Of a stretch of 36,157 nt of DNA, positions 24,724 through 33,462 are shown piece by piece; within the stretch, counting starts at the first letter, position 1, and every line of letters begins with the position of its first letter. The notes below the pieces were generated by a model, which did no database searches, had not been told where the DNA came from, and saw nothing but the letters and a program-made list of their open reading frames with translations. Source of the stretch: Erysipelotrichia bacterium (GTDB taxonomy: Bacteria; Bacillota_I; Bacilli_A; Erysipelotrichales; Erysipelotrichaceae). Made by a program: the position numbers and the translations under genes. The stretch lies in the NCBI GenBank assembly GCA_030525245.1, contig JAUNFB010000002.1:48759-84915 (forward strand), in the 5' to 3' direction.

Positions 24724-25650
24724 ATGAAAAAGACGAAGATTGTATTTATGGGAACGCCTATATTTGGAAGAGAAATACTGCGTTGTTTAACGGAAAACGG
24801 TTATGATGTCGTTGCGGCAGTGTGTCAGCCGGATAAAGCGGTAGGAAGAAAACAGGTGATAACCTATTGTCCGGTTAAGCAATACGCAATAGAGAAAAAC
24901 ATTGATGTTATTCAGCCGATTAAAATTAAAAATGAATATCAAACAATTTTGGATTATCATCCTGACCTGATTATTACTTGTGCATACGGTCAGATAATTC
25001 CGACGGCACTATTAGATAATGTTCATTGTATAAATGTTCATGCTTCCTTATTGCCGAAGCTCAGAGGAGGAGCACCGATTCAACATTCGATAATTGATGG
25101 TTATGATAAAACAGGCATCACCATTATGGAAATGGCGAAGAAAATGGACAGTGGTGATATTATCAGTCAATGCGAAGTGGCTATTGATATTCGAGACACT
25201 TATAAGAGTTTGCACGATAAATTGATTGCGGCTGCTGTTGAACTGTTGTTAAAAACATTGCCGAATATAATTGAAAGAAATTATGTAGCGGTTAAGCAAA
25301 ATGAAGAAGAAGTAACATTTGGATACAACATCAGTAAGGAAGAGGAACATTTGAATTTAAGCAAGAATTACAGACAGGTATATGATCAAATCAGAGGATT
25401 ATCCGATAATCCAGGTTGTTATGGTTTGATCGATAATAAAAAAATTAAATTATATCAGGTAGAAATGACCGATGATACCTGTCAAGCAGTAAATGGGACT
25501 ATTGTTTTTAAAGGAAAAGAATTTGGTATAATTGTCGATAACCGCCTACTTTTGATAAAACAATTACAAATGGAAGGTAAATCAGTTATGTCCAGTAAGG
25601 ATTTTCGTAACGGAACCGGAAGAAATTGGGAAGGTAAAGTGATGTGTTGA
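24724..25650 (+). CDS. fmt: Methionyl-tRNA formyltransferase
   Basis: Fmt formylates the initiator Met-tRNA with 10-formyl-tetrahydrofolate. The start IVFMGTPIFG, catalytic region AYGQIIP, and NVHASLLPKLRGGAPI followed by GITIMEMAKKMDSGDI define the family. Several nearby starts (GTG 24715, ATG 24718) are in frame; ATG 24724 is chosen because AGGGTG ends 6 nt upstream, giving 308 aa. The 3' end overlaps the ECF S-component gene by 7 nt. It is the first gene of fmt-S-lepA-mazG-hemW. No def (deformylase) gene is in the window. Confidence 0.96.
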   Translation: MKKTKIVFMGTPIFGREILRCLTENGYDVVAAVCQPDKAVGRKQVITYCPVKQYAIEKNIDVIQPIKIKNEYQTILDYHPDLIITCAYGQIIPTALLDNVHCINVHASLLPKLRGGAPIQHSIIDGYDKTGITIMEMAKKMDSGDIISQCEVAIDIRDTYKSLHDKLIAAAVELLLKTLPNIIERNYVAVKQNEEEVTFGYNISKEEEHLNLSKNYRQVYDQIRGLSDNPGCYGLIDNKKIKLYQVEMTDDTCQAVNGTIVFKGKEFGIIVDNRLLLIKQLQMEGKSVMSSKDFRNGTGRNWEGKVMC

Positions 25651-26114
25651 AAAAAGTTTTTTATGCTTTAATATTGATGCTTGCGATATTTATTGTCGGA
25701 TACAGCGTTAATTACAATATGGGTAATTTGGGATATATCAGTTTAGCTGGAGCCTTTATAATGCTTTTCAGTCGATATTTTGCTCCTTCATATGCAATGT
25801 TGATAGCGGCAATTCCTTGTGTAATATGTGATTTCCTTTTAGGGGCTAAACAATATGTTTTGTATACTTTTATTCTAAGGGCTGCTGAGGGGTATTTCTT
25901 GAGTCATTTTTTAAGCAAAAAAAAGAATTTTGCGGCAACTACTTTTCTTGTTAGCTTAATAATGACCTTATTAGCGGTTTGTGTAGATATATATTTATAT
26001 GGCATAACTGTTTTGAGTGTTTCATTGATAAAAAATATCGTTCAAATGTTATTAGTATTTGTATTTGCGAATGTAAGCAATTATTTTTTGGATAAAATTA
26101 GAAAAAAGGTGTAA
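25644..26114 (+). CDS. ECF transporter S component (substrate-binding membrane subunit)
   Basis: A 156-aa, highly hydrophobic protein with about five to six membrane segments. The stretch [20 protein letters not shown] followed by a Gly/Ala-rich helix and [20 protein letters not shown] is typical of S components of energy-coupling factor vitamin transporters. Specificity cannot be assigned; related S subunits carry various vitamins such as pyridoxine or thiamine precursors. The start is GTG 25644 or TTG 25647, overlapping fmt. The shared ECF energising subunits (two ATPases and EcfT) are not in the window and would be encoded elsewhere. lepA starts 1 nt after. Confidence 0.75.
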   Translation: MLKKVFYALILMLAIFIVGYSVNYNMGNLGYISLAGAFIMLFSRYFAPSYAMLIAAIPCVICDFLLGAKQYVLYTFILRAAEGYFLSHFLSKKKNFAATTFLVSLIMTLLAVCVDIYLYGITVLSVSLIKNIVQMLLVFVFANVSNYFLDKIRKKV

Positions 26115-26115
26115 T

Positions 26116-27924
26116 ATGGAACAAAAATATATACGAAATTTTTCAATCATTGCGCATATAGATCATGGTAAGTCTACTTTGGCAGATAGAATTTTGGAAC
26201 AGACGGAAACTGTTAAATCAAGAGAAATGGTGGATCAAATTCTGGATGATTTGGATTTGGAAAAAGAAAGAGGCATAACAATCAAATTGAATGCGGTCAG
26301 TTTGAATTATCACAGTGATGATGGCAATGATTACCTTTTTCATTTGATTGATACACCGGGTCATGTTGATTTCAGTTATGAAGTTTCTCGCAGTTTGGCT
26401 GCTTGTGAGGGAGCTGTGTTGGTTGTGGATGCAACTCAAGGAGTAGAGGCTCAGACCTTGGCTAATGTTTATCTGGCTATTGACAATGATTTAACGGTTA
26501 TTCCGGTAATTAATAAAGTTGATTTGCCGAGTGCAATGCCGGAAGTTGTTCGCCAGGAAATTGAAAATGATATTGGCCTAGATGCTTCCAATGCGCCGTT
26601 GATCAGTGCGAAAACCGGTTTGAATGTGCATCAGGTTTTGGAAAATATTGTTCAATATATTCCTGCGCCCAACGGAGACCCTAATGCTCCATTACAAGCT
26701 TTAATATTTGATAGTTATTATGATTCTTATAGAGGAGTTATCGTGGCTATACGAATCAAAAATGGTATTTTGAAGACCGGTGACAGTATTGTGTTTATGT
26801 CTAATGGTAGCAGTTATACAGTTACGGAAGTCGGTATCAGGTCGCCTAAGGAAATAACTAAGGATAAATTGGAATGCGGTGAAGTAGGTTGGTTTGCTGC
26901 TTCCATAAAATCAGTTAAAGATGTTCGGGTCGGTGACACGGTAACGGTTGCCGATAATCCTTGTTCTAAGCCGCTTGCGGGTTATAAGCAGTTACAGCCG
27001 ATGGTTTATTGCGGATTATATCCGACAGACAATGCTCGATATAATGATTTGCGCGATGCTTTGGAGAAATTGCAATTGAATGATGCTTCTTTAATTTTTG
27101 AAGCCGAAACATCTCAAGCTTTGGGATTTGGTTTCCGTTGCGGATTTTTAGGCTTATTGCACATGGATGTGGTTCAAGAGAGATTAGAGAGGGAATATAA
27201 TCTTAATTTAATTGCTACTGCTCCATCGGTAATCTATGAAGTAACATTAAATGATGGTTCGATATTAAAAATAGATAACCCGGCTTTAGTTCCGCCGACA
27301 CAGGAAATAAGCAAAATCTCTGAGCCCTATGTTCGGGCTTCAATAATGGCTCCGAAGGATTATATTGGTCCGATAATGGAGTTGTGCCAGAATAAGCGGG
27401 GAACATATAAGGATATCATTTATATGGATGAAAGTCGGGTAACGGTTATATATGAATTGCCTCTAGCTGAAATTATTTTTGATTTTTTTGATAAATTGAA
27501 ATCATGTACTAAAGGATATGCTTCTTTAGATTATGAATTAATCGAATATCGCAGTTCTTCTTTAGCGAGAATGGATATTTTAATTAACGGACAAGTTATC
27601 GATGCTTTAGCCAGCATTGTTCATACCGATTTTGCATATCAAAGGGGAAGTAATATTACTCGTCGCTTAAAAGAACTTATTCCGTCACAGCTATTTGAAA
27701 TTCCCGTACAGGCAGCTATTAACGGCAGAGTAATTGCCCGTACAAATATCAAAGCATATCGTAAAAACGTCTTGGCAAAATGTTATGGCGGAGATGTTTC
27801 ACGAAAGAAAAAACTGTTAGAAAAACAAAAAGAAGGTAAAAAACGGATGAAAGCAGTCGGAGAAGTTGAAATACCTCAAGAGGCTTTTATGGCTTTATTG
27901 TCAATGGATGAAGAAATTAAGTAG
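26116..27924 (+). CDS. lepA: Elongation factor 4 (LepA)
   Basis: LepA is a ribosome-binding translational GTPase linked to initiation and 30S assembly. G motifs are complete: [13 protein letters not shown], switch [21 protein letters not shown] and SAKTG. The LepA-specific C-terminal domain is present ([22 protein letters not shown]). The 602-aa length is typical. It lies upstream of hemW, as in many Bacillota, with a small MazG-like gene between them. Confidence 0.98.
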   Translation: MEQKYIRNFSIIAHIDHGKSTLADRILEQTETVKSREMVDQILDDLDLEKERGITIKLNAVSLNYHSDDGNDYLFHLIDTPGHVDFSYEVSRSLAACEGAVLVVDATQGVEAQTLANVYLAIDNDLTVIPVINKVDLPSAMPEVVRQEIENDIGLDASNAPLISAKTGLNVHQVLENIVQYIPAPNGDPNAPLQALIFDSYYDSYRGVIVAIRIKNGILKTGDSIVFMSNGSSYTVTEVGIRSPKEITKDKLECGEVGWFAASIKSVKDVRVGDTVTVADNPCSKPLAGYKQLQPMVYCGLYPTDNARYNDLRDALEKLQLNDASLIFEAETSQALGFGFRCGFLGLLHMDVVQERLEREYNLNLIATAPSVIYEVTLNDGSILKIDNPALVPPTQEISKISEPYVRASIMAPKDYIGPIMELCQNKRGTYKDIIYMDESRVTVIYELPLAEIIFDFFDKLKSCTKGYASLDYELIEYRSSSLARMDILINGQVIDALASIVHTDFAYQRGSNITRRLKELIPSQLFEIPVQAAINGRVIARTNIKAYRKNVLAKCYGGDVSRKKKLLEKQKEGKKRMKAVGEVEIPQEAFMALLSMDEEIK

Positions 27925-27932
27925 GTGATTAT

Positions 27933-28220
27933 ATGGATAAAATATTGAATATTATTCAAGATATGCGCGTTAATTGCGGATGGGATAAAACCGATGATTT
28001 ACCGACTTTAATTAAATCGGTATCTGTAGAATCTGCCGAACTGTTGGAAACAATTCAATGGGATGAGAAAAACCCCGATTTGCTTGCGGTTAAAGCCGAA
28101 CTTGCCGATGTTTTAATGTATGCTTTAAGTATTGCGATTGATCAAAAATGGGATGTTGAACAACTTATCAGCGAGAAAATAAAAGATGTATACAAAAGAT
28201 ATCCGAAGAAAAATGATTAA
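27933..28220 (+). CDS. MazG-like nucleotide pyrophosphohydrolase
   Basis: A 95-aa all-alpha NTP pyrophosphohydrolase. It has the WDKTDDLPTLIKSVSVESAELLE helix pair with the EExxE-type metal motif (here ESAELLE) and the second acidic helix ELADVLMYALSIA. Members remove non-standard or excess (d)NTPs; the substrate here is unknown. It lies 8 nt after lepA and overlaps hemW by 8 nt. It is the second protein of this superfamily in the window, the other being at 1898-2227. Confidence 0.87.
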   Translation: MDKILNIIQDMRVNCGWDKTDDLPTLIKSVSVESAELLETIQWDEKNPDLLAVKAELADVLMYALSIAIDQKWDVEQLISEKIKDVYKRYPKKND

Positions 28221-29298
28221 AGGTCTATATGTCCACATTCCTTTTTGTCGACATATTTGTTATTATTGTGATTTCAGTCGCTGTATTTATGACAAATCTT
28301 TAAGTGATCGTTATTTACAACATTTAAGAAGAGAAATTGAAATGATTGATCAGAATAGTTTTGAAACTATCTATATAGGAGGCGGTACTCCGACTTCGTT
28401 AGATAAAGAACAATTGATTTATTTGTTGGAAAGTTTAGCACGATTCAAAAATGTCAAAGAATACACTGTAGAAATTAATCCTGAATCCTTTGATTTGGAA
28501 AAAGCACAATTATTAAAAAAATACGGCGTTAACCGTGTATCCATCGGTGTACAGACTTTTAATGAAAATTTATTAACAAGAATCGGTCGCAAACATAATA
28601 ACATTGATGTGCTAAATACATTAGAATATTTAACGATTGTCGGGATAAAAAATCGTTCAATTGATTTAATGTTCGGTTTTAAAGAACAAACTCTAAAAGA
28701 TGTTCTCAATGATTTACATAAAAGTGTGATGTTAGATATTCAACATATATCTATTTATGATTTGGAGATATACCCTCGCAGTAAATTTGGCTTACAGAAA
28801 TATCAAAAAGCCGATGAAGAGTTGACATTTATGATGTATCAAACGATTATTGAGTTTTTAAATCAACATAGTTATGGGCAGTATGAAATAAGCAATTTTG
28901 CTCTGCCGACTTTTCAGTCGCAACACAATAAAATTTATTGGTACTATCAAGACTATGCCGGTGTCGGGTTGTCTGCTTGCGGAAAAATAGGTAAATTGCG
29001 ATATGAAAATACAGAAAATTTTGTTAAGTATTTGAGCGATAATTATCGTTCAAAGGAAATTAATTTGAGCAATGATGATATTAGATTTGAGGCCTTGATG
29101 ATGAATTTGAGATTGAATGAAGGTATTGATATCAGGCAATTTGACAGAAGATTTCAATGCAATATCTTAGAGGATTATCATCAAGCGGTTGAAAAAAATA
29201 TTCAATCTGGCTTGTTGGAAATAAAGGATAGTCATTTGAAAACAACCGCAAAAGGAATATTTGTTTTAAATGATATTTTAATTGATTTTATGAATTGA
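28213..29298 (+). CDS. hemW: Radical SAM protein HemW (heme chaperone-like)
   Basis: A relative of oxygen-independent coproporphyrinogen oxidase that is now viewed as a heme chaperone. It begins MIKGLYVHIPFC with the radical SAM cluster motif CRHICYYCDF, then IGGGTPTSL, VEINPES, RVSIGVQTF and the C-terminal MMNLRLNEGIDI. ATG 28213 is preferred over 28186 because HemW normally starts just before the first strand; the protein is then 361 aa. It overlaps the MazG-like gene by 8 nt. The lepA-hemW association supports HemW rather than HemN. No heme genes are near. Confidence 0.93.
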   Translation: MIKGLYVHIPFCRHICYYCDFSRCIYDKSLSDRYLQHLRREIEMIDQNSFETIYIGGGTPTSLDKEQLIYLLESLARFKNVKEYTVEINPESFDLEKAQLLKKYGVNRVSIGVQTFNENLLTRIGRKHNNIDVLNTLEYLTIVGIKNRSIDLMFGFKEQTLKDVLNDLHKSVMLDIQHISIYDLEIYPRSKFGLQKYQKADEELTFMMYQTIIEFLNQHSYGQYEISNFALPTFQSQHNKIYWYYQDYAGVGLSACGKIGKLRYENTENFVKYLSDNYRSKEINLSNDDIRFEALMMNLRLNEGIDIRQFDRRFQCNILEDYHQAVEKNIQSGLLEIKDSHLKTTAKGIFVLNDILIDFMN

Positions 29299-29310
29299 TA
29301 ATGGTATCAT
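29282..29310 (+). promoter_or_regulatory. Promoter of rpsO
   Basis: TTGATT (29282-29287) and the extended -10 TGG-TATCAT (29305-29310) are 17 nt apart, at the very end of hemW. Confidence 0.65.
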
Positions 29311-29325
29311 TTTATTGCTTAATAA

Positions 29326-29360
29326 CTGAGTTTTATTGTTCCTCAGCATTATTACTCGGT
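29326..29360 (+). promoter_or_regulatory. Possible S15 autoregulatory leader
   Basis: In the rpsO leader, CTGAG (29326-29330) can pair with CTCAG (29342-29346), or, extended as ACTGAG, with CTCGGT (29355-29360, one G-U pair). Such alternative pairings resemble S15 leader RNAs, which vary in shape between phyla. I did not match a specific known fold. Confidence 0.35.
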
Positions 29361-29394
29361 TTTTAAGGGCTTTTGTTTTATAGGAGGAAGAAAA

Positions 29395-29661
29395 ATGATT
29401 TCTAAAGAAGAAAAACAAAGTATTATCAAAGATTATGCTCGCTTTGAAGGTGACACCGGTTCTCCGGAAGTTCAAATTGCTGTTTTGACAGTTACTATTA
29501 ACCGTTTGACAGAACATTTGAAAGTTCACAAAAAAGACCATCATTCTTATCGCGGTTTGATGAAGATGATTGGTAAAAGACGTAATATGTTGAATTATTT
29601 ACGTGAAAAAGATATCAATCGTTACAGAGTGTTAATCGAACGTTTAGGATTACGTAAGTAG
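29395..29661 (+). CDS. rpsO: 30S ribosomal protein S15
   Basis: S15 binds 16S rRNA early in 30S platform assembly. The 88-aa protein shows the standard HxxD/RNA-binding core [27 protein letters not shown] and the C-terminal [16 protein letters not shown]. It has its own promoter and a structured leader, a strong SD (TAGGAGGAAG), and a terminator right after the stop. In other bacteria S15 represses its own mRNA; this is plausible here but not shown. Confidence 0.98.
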   Translation: MISKEEKQSIIKDYARFEGDTGSPEVQIAVLTVTINRLTEHLKVHKKDHHSYRGLMKMIGKRRNMLNYLREKDINRYRVLIERLGLRK

Positions 29662-29662
29662 T

Positions 29663-29690
29663 AAAAAAATGCTGGCATCAGCATTTTTTT
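29663..29690. terminator. Bidirectional terminator between rpsO and the phosphodiesterase gene
   Basis: A 12-bp stem (AAAAAAATGCTG with CAGCATTTTTTT, GCAT loop) with a T-tract in both directions. It overlaps the stop codon of the convergent gene (29689-29691). Confidence 0.92.
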
Positions 29691-30231
29691 ATATCTTTAA
29701 ACTGTCTCTTACGGTTCCGGTTTCATCTAACCAGTAGAATGTATTGTTATCTAAGAGCATATAGCCATGATAACTGTCTTCTTTTGGTAAAGCAATACTG
29801 CCTGGATTTAGATAAGTATGGGTTGGATACAATTCTTTTCTTTGCACATGGGTGTGTCCATGAACGAGAATATCTTCGCAGTTAAGAGGTGGTAAATTGT
29901 CATTGTTAAATTTATCACCGTGAGTAAAATAGATGTTTCTGTTGTTTACTTCCATCACTAAATAGGGAGCAAGGATGGGGAAATTCAAAACCATTTGATC
30001 AACATCGGCATCACAATTACCTTTGACACAAATGATGTCTTTATGATGCTGATTTAATAATTTAATCAGTTCTTTAGGATTATAATCTTTAGGTAAATTA
30101 TTACGTGGACCATGATAGAGGATATCACCCAGAAGAATTAATTTACCGGCTTTTTCAGCAATAAAACTATCAATGACGATTTTTCCATAGTAGTATGAAC
30201 CATGTATATCCGAAGCTATTAAATATTTCAT
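29689..30231 (-). CDS. YfcE-family metallophosphodiesterase
   Basis: A 180-aa calcineurin-like phosphoesterase with the two-metal site spread over SDIHG, LLGDIL, KGNCDADVD, THGD and HGHTHV. Length and order match the YfcE/MJ0936 group, which hydrolyses phosphodiesters in vitro; the physiological substrate is not known. A strong SD (TAAGGAGG on the - strand) precedes the start. It is a single-gene unit, divergent from punA and convergent with rpsO. Confidence 0.9.
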   Translation of the reverse strand: MKYLIASDIHGSYYYGKIVIDSFIAEKAGKLILLGDILYHGPRNNLPKDYNPKELIKLLNQHHKDIICVKGNCDADVDQMVLNFPILAPYLVMEVNNRNIYFTHGDKFNNDNLPPLNCEDILVHGHTHVQRKELYPTHTYLNPGSIALPKEDSYHGYMLLDNNTFYWLDETGTVRDSLKI

Positions 30232-30240
30232 AAAACCTCC

Positions 30241-30270
30241 TTAACTTATATTTTAACAAATGTTAAAATA
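30241..30270. promoter_or_regulatory. Divergent control region of punA and the phosphodiesterase gene, with palindrome
   Basis: A + strand promoter is formed by TTAACT (30241-30246) and TAAAAT (30264-30269) with 17-nt spacing. A perfect inverted repeat, TATTTTAAC (30249-30257) and GTTAAAATA (30262-30270) around AAAT, places a -10-like TAAAAT on both strands, so it could serve divergent transcription or bind a dimeric regulator. No good -35 was found for the - strand. Confidence 0.55.
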
Positions 30271-30288
30271 AATAAAAGAGGTTTAATT

Positions 30289-31134
30289 ATGGAAGAGTTT
30301 GCGAGAATACAAAAATATGTTGAATTAATCAGAGAAAAGACGGATTTTGTTCCGGAAATTGCGATTGTTTTAGGTAGTGGTTTAAATGAATTTGCTGATA
30401 AGATTGATGTTGTAACAACAGTAAAATATGCCGACTTACCTGGTTTTCCTACTTGCAGTGCACAAGGACACATCGGACAATTTGTTTTTGGCTATATTGA
30501 AAATATAAAGGTTGTTATAATGCAAGGAAGAATACATTATTATGAAGGATACAAAATGTCGGACGTGGTTTTACCTTTAAGAATAATGAAATTTTTAGGT
30601 GCCGAAAATGTTATTTTTACTAATGCGGCGGGAAGTATGCGCGTTGATTATAAGCCGTCTTCATTCATGGCTTTTACTGACCAAATTGCTTTATTCGTTC
30701 CTTCTCCTTTAATCGGAGAAAACATACCGCAATTGGGAGCTCGTTTTCCGGATACAACAGCGATGTTTGATAAGAATATCCGTGATGAGTTAATTTTAAT
30801 TGCTAGAGAAAATAATATTGATGTCAATTGCGGTGTATATGTTCAAGCTGCCGGTCCGCAATATGAATCTCCGGCGGAGATGTTGGCGTTTAAATTATTG
30901 GGTGCCGATGCTGTCGGAATGAGTACAGCTTGTGAGTGCATTGCTGCACTGCAGATGAATATGAAAATATGCGCGATCAGTTGCATAACCAATTATGAAT
31001 CAGGACTTAATATTGATTGCCCGCCACTAAGCCACCAACAAGTTCAAGAAATGGCTAATAAGTGTGTCCAAGATATGGAAGTCCTGTTAAAGAATTTGAT
31101 AATAAGATGTAAGCAAAAAAAATTATTTAATTGA
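30289..31134 (+). CDS. punA: Purine nucleoside phosphorylase (trimeric type)
   Basis: This enzyme phosphorolyses inosine and guanosine to the base and (deoxy)ribose-1-phosphate for salvage. Motifs: VLGSGLNEFAD (phosphate loop), QGHIGQFVFG, MQGRIHYYEGY, TNAAGSM, and AAGPQYESPAEM. The last is followed by VGMSTACECIAA, where the usual family motif has MSTVPE-type residues. The late SCITNYESGL contains the base-recognising Asn. At 281 aa it has normal length for the PunA/XapA type. It has its own promoter and terminator. Confidence 0.94.
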   Translation: MEEFARIQKYVELIREKTDFVPEIAIVLGSGLNEFADKIDVVTTVKYADLPGFPTCSAQGHIGQFVFGYIENIKVVIMQGRIHYYEGYKMSDVVLPLRIMKFLGAENVIFTNAAGSMRVDYKPSSFMAFTDQIALFVPSPLIGENIPQLGARFPDTTAMFDKNIRDELILIARENNIDVNCGVYVQAAGPQYESPAEMLAFKLLGADAVGMSTACECIAALQMNMKICAISCITNYESGLNIDCPPLSHQQVQEMANKCVQDMEVLLKNLIIRCKQKKLFN

Positions 31135-31155
31135 AGGTGAAAGCCTTCTTTTTTT
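31133..31155 (+). terminator. Intrinsic terminator of punA
   Basis: A 5-6 bp stem GAAGG(T)/(G)CCTTC is followed by seven T to 31155. The next promoter -35 begins 2 nt later. Confidence 0.8.
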
Positions 31156-31156
31156 G

Positions 31157-31185
31157 TTGACAAGTATAAAGTATATAATTATAAT
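31157..31185 (+). promoter_or_regulatory. Consensus promoter of the MarR-ABC operon
   Basis: A perfect TTGACA (31157-31162) and perfect TATAAT (31180-31185) are separated by 17 nt. This is the strongest promoter in the window and is therefore likely to be repressed. Confidence 0.9.
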
Positions 31186-31218
31186 TTTAGATGTTCTAAT
31201 ATTAGAACATCTAAAATT
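31183..31218. promoter_or_regulatory. 36-bp perfect palindromic operator for the MarR regulator
   Basis: The sequence reads as a perfect 18+18 bp palindrome centred between 31200 and 31201, each half containing TTAGATGTTCTAAT or its complement. It overlaps the last bases of the -10 and covers the start site, ending next to the SD of marR. This is the usual place for MarR autorepression. The binding protein is inferred from adjacency. Confidence 0.85.
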
Positions 31219-31228
31219 GGAGGTTATG

Positions 31229-31684
31229 ATGACAGAATTGAATTTTACAACTGCCAAATTATTCAGCGCGGCAAATAAAATTATTGAAGCATATCATAAA
31301 GTTTTAATGCCTTTATGCAAGGAGACAGGTTTGCCACCGGTAGCAATTGATATACTAATGTTTATTGCTAATAATCCGGAAAATAATACGGCTAATAATA
31401 TTTGTCGAAATCGAGGATTAAAGAGTGGAATTGTTTCCGTTCATGTCGATCGCTTGGTTAACGAAGGTTATTTGGTTAGAGAAAATTTACCTAATGATCG
31501 GCGAAAGACCTTGCTTGTTTGTACAGAAAAGTCTCAAGAGATTGTGGATAGGGGTAGAAAATTACAGAAAATTTTCTCGCAAAAGATTTGTGAAAATCTA
31601 AAAGATGACGATCTAAAAGCATTTCATCAATGTATGGAAAAAATAGATGAAAATATTGAAATTATTCGTAAAGTCGGAATATAA
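31229..31684 (+). CDS. MarR-family transcriptional regulator
   Basis: A 151-aa winged-helix regulator, expected to bind DNA as a dimer and release it on ligand binding or oxidation. The helix-turn-helix lies around NNICRNRGLKSGIVSVHVDRLVNEGYLVRE, followed by the wing NDRRKTLLVCT. ATG 31229 is preferred because GGAGG (31219-31223) is 5 nt upstream; ATG 31226 is too near and upstream frames lie in the promoter. It is followed 10 nt later by two ABC exporter genes, an arrangement like rcrRPQ of streptococci. It probably represses its own operon through the palindrome at its promoter. Confidence 0.92.
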   Translation: MTELNFTTAKLFSAANKIIEAYHKVLMPLCKETGLPPVAIDILMFIANNPENNTANNICRNRGLKSGIVSVHVDRLVNEGYLVRENLPNDRRKTLLVCTEKSQEIVDRGRKLQKIFSQKICENLKDDDLKAFHQCMEKIDENIEIIRKVGI

Positions 31685-31694
31685 GAGGTGTCAA

Positions 31695-33449
31695 ATGTTT
31701 GAATTATTAAAGAATTTGCGTGGTAAAGAAAAGAAAAATATTTTTTGTTGTTTTATATTGGTAATTGGACAAATTTATTTTGATTTACGATTACCTGATT
31801 ATATGACGGAATTGACTAAATTGATCAATTCGACCGGCACAACACAGGAAATTTTTAAAGTAGGAATAAGAATGTTGGGATGTGCCATTATCAGTGCTGC
31901 ATTAGCTATTATTTGCGGGTATTTATCAGCTAAAGCTGCTTCCGGTTTTAGTTTTTCATTGAGAGAAAAATTATTTTATCACATAATGGATTTGAGTAAA
32001 GGAGAAGTACAGAAATTTTCAGTTGCTTCTCTCATTACTAGAACAACAAATGATGTTACTCAAATTCAAATGTTGATTTCAATGGGATTACAGATGCTGA
32101 TAAAAGCGCCGATTATGGCAATTTGGGCGATAATAAAGATTTTGAACAAGAGTTGGCAATTATCAATTGTCACAGCTTGCTTTGTGGTTGCCTTAGTTGT
32201 TTGTTTAGTATTAATTATGGGAAGTTGTATTCCTCGGTTCCGTTTAGTACAAAAAATTACCGATAAAATTAACCGTATTGCTAGAGAAAACTTAAACGGA
32301 ATCAATGTAGTGCATGCTTTTAATGCCGAAGATTATCAGAACAGGAAATTTAATGAGGCTAGTAAAGAAATGATGACACTGCAAATGAAAAACCAAAAAT
32401 TATTTGCTTTGATGCAACCAATGATGTCTTTAGGGATGAACGGATTATCGCTGACAATTTATTGGCTTGGTTCGGCATTGTTAAACAATATAGCGGCAGC
32501 AGATACTGCACAAAGATTAGCACTGTTCAGCGATATTCTGGTATTCAGTACTTATGCAACTTATATAGTAATGTCCTTTATGATGCTGGCAATGATTTTT
32601 ATGTTTTTACCGCAAGCACAAGTTTCGGCAGAGCGTATTAATGAAGTGTTGGATTGTACTCCGACAATTATTTCCGGAAATTGTGCCGAGTCAAAAGAAA
32701 AGGGAACTGTTGAATTTCAAAATGTCTCTTTTTGTTATCCTGATGCGGCAGAAAATGAACTTGATAATATCAATTTCAAGATTAATCAAGGAGAAACGTT
32801 GGCTATTATCGGTGCGACAGGCAGCGGTAAAACAACATTGGTTAATTTGATTGCACGCTTTTATGATGCTACCGAAGGAAAAGTGTTAATTGATGGAATT
32901 AATATTAAAGATTATGATTTAAATACTTTATACGATAAATTGAGTTATATTCCTCAAAAAGCCATATTATTTTCCGGTAGCATTAAAGATAACATATTTT
33001 TCGGGGAGAGTAATAATACCTGGAATGACAATTGCTTAAATGAAACAATTAAAATCGCTCAAGCCAAAGAATTTGTAGATAAATACTCCGATGGATATGA
33101 TCATCATATTGCCCAAATGGGAAGAAATGTGTCCGGTGGACAAAAGCAACGTTTATCAATTGCCCGTGCAATAGCTAGAAAACCGGAAATATTGATATTT
33201 GATGATTCGTTTTCTGCTTTGGATTATAAGACTGATGCTTTGTTGAGAGAAAGTTTAGACACAGAATTAAAAGATGTAACAAAGGTAATTGTTGCTCAAA
33301 GAATCAGTACGATTCGTCACGCCGATAAAATAATAGTATTAGACCAAGGAAAAATGGTTGGTTACGGAACGCATCAGCAATTGATGAAAGACTGTACAGT
33401 TTACAAACAGATTGCCACTTCACAACTCAGCGTTTCAGAATTGGCCTAA
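31695..33449 (+). CDS. ABC exporter half-subunit with degenerate ATP site
   Basis: A 584-aa type IV ABC half-exporter: about six membrane helices, then a nucleotide-binding domain. Walker A is GATGSGKTT, the signature VSGGQKQRL is intact, but Walker B reads LIFDDS with Asp in place of the catalytic Glu, and the switch His is Gln (VAQRIST). This is the known pattern of the non-hydrolysing partner in heterodimeric exporters such as TM287/288. ATG 31695 is preferred (SD AGAGGTG) over the in-frame 31647, which lies inside marR. The partner follows 13 nt later. The substrate may be a drug, lipid or peptide. Confidence 0.92.
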   Translation: MFELLKNLRGKEKKNIFCCFILVIGQIYFDLRLPDYMTELTKLINSTGTTQEIFKVGIRMLGCAIISAALAIICGYLSAKAASGFSFSLREKLFYHIMDLSKGEVQKFSVASLITRTTNDVTQIQMLISMGLQMLIKAPIMAIWAIIKILNKSWQLSIVTACFVVALVVCLVLIMGSCIPRFRLVQKITDKINRIARENLNGINVVHAFNAEDYQNRKFNEASKEMMTLQMKNQKLFALMQPMMSLGMNGLSLTIYWLGSALLNNIAAADTAQRLALFSDILVFSTYATYIVMSFMMLAMIFMFLPQAQVSAERINEVLDCTPTIISGNCAESKEKGTVEFQNVSFCYPDAAENELDNINFKINQGETLAIIGATGSGKTTLVNLIARFYDATEGKVLIDGINIKDYDLNTLYDKLSYIPQKAILFSGSIKDNIFFGESNNTWNDNCLNETIKIAQAKEFVDKYSDGYDHHIAQMGRNVSGGQKQRLSIARAIARKPEILIFDDSFSALDYKTDALLRESLDTELKDVTKVIVAQRISTIRHADKIIVLDQGKMVGYGTHQQLMKDCTVYKQIATSQLSVSELA

Positions 33450-33462
33450 GGAGAGTTTGATT

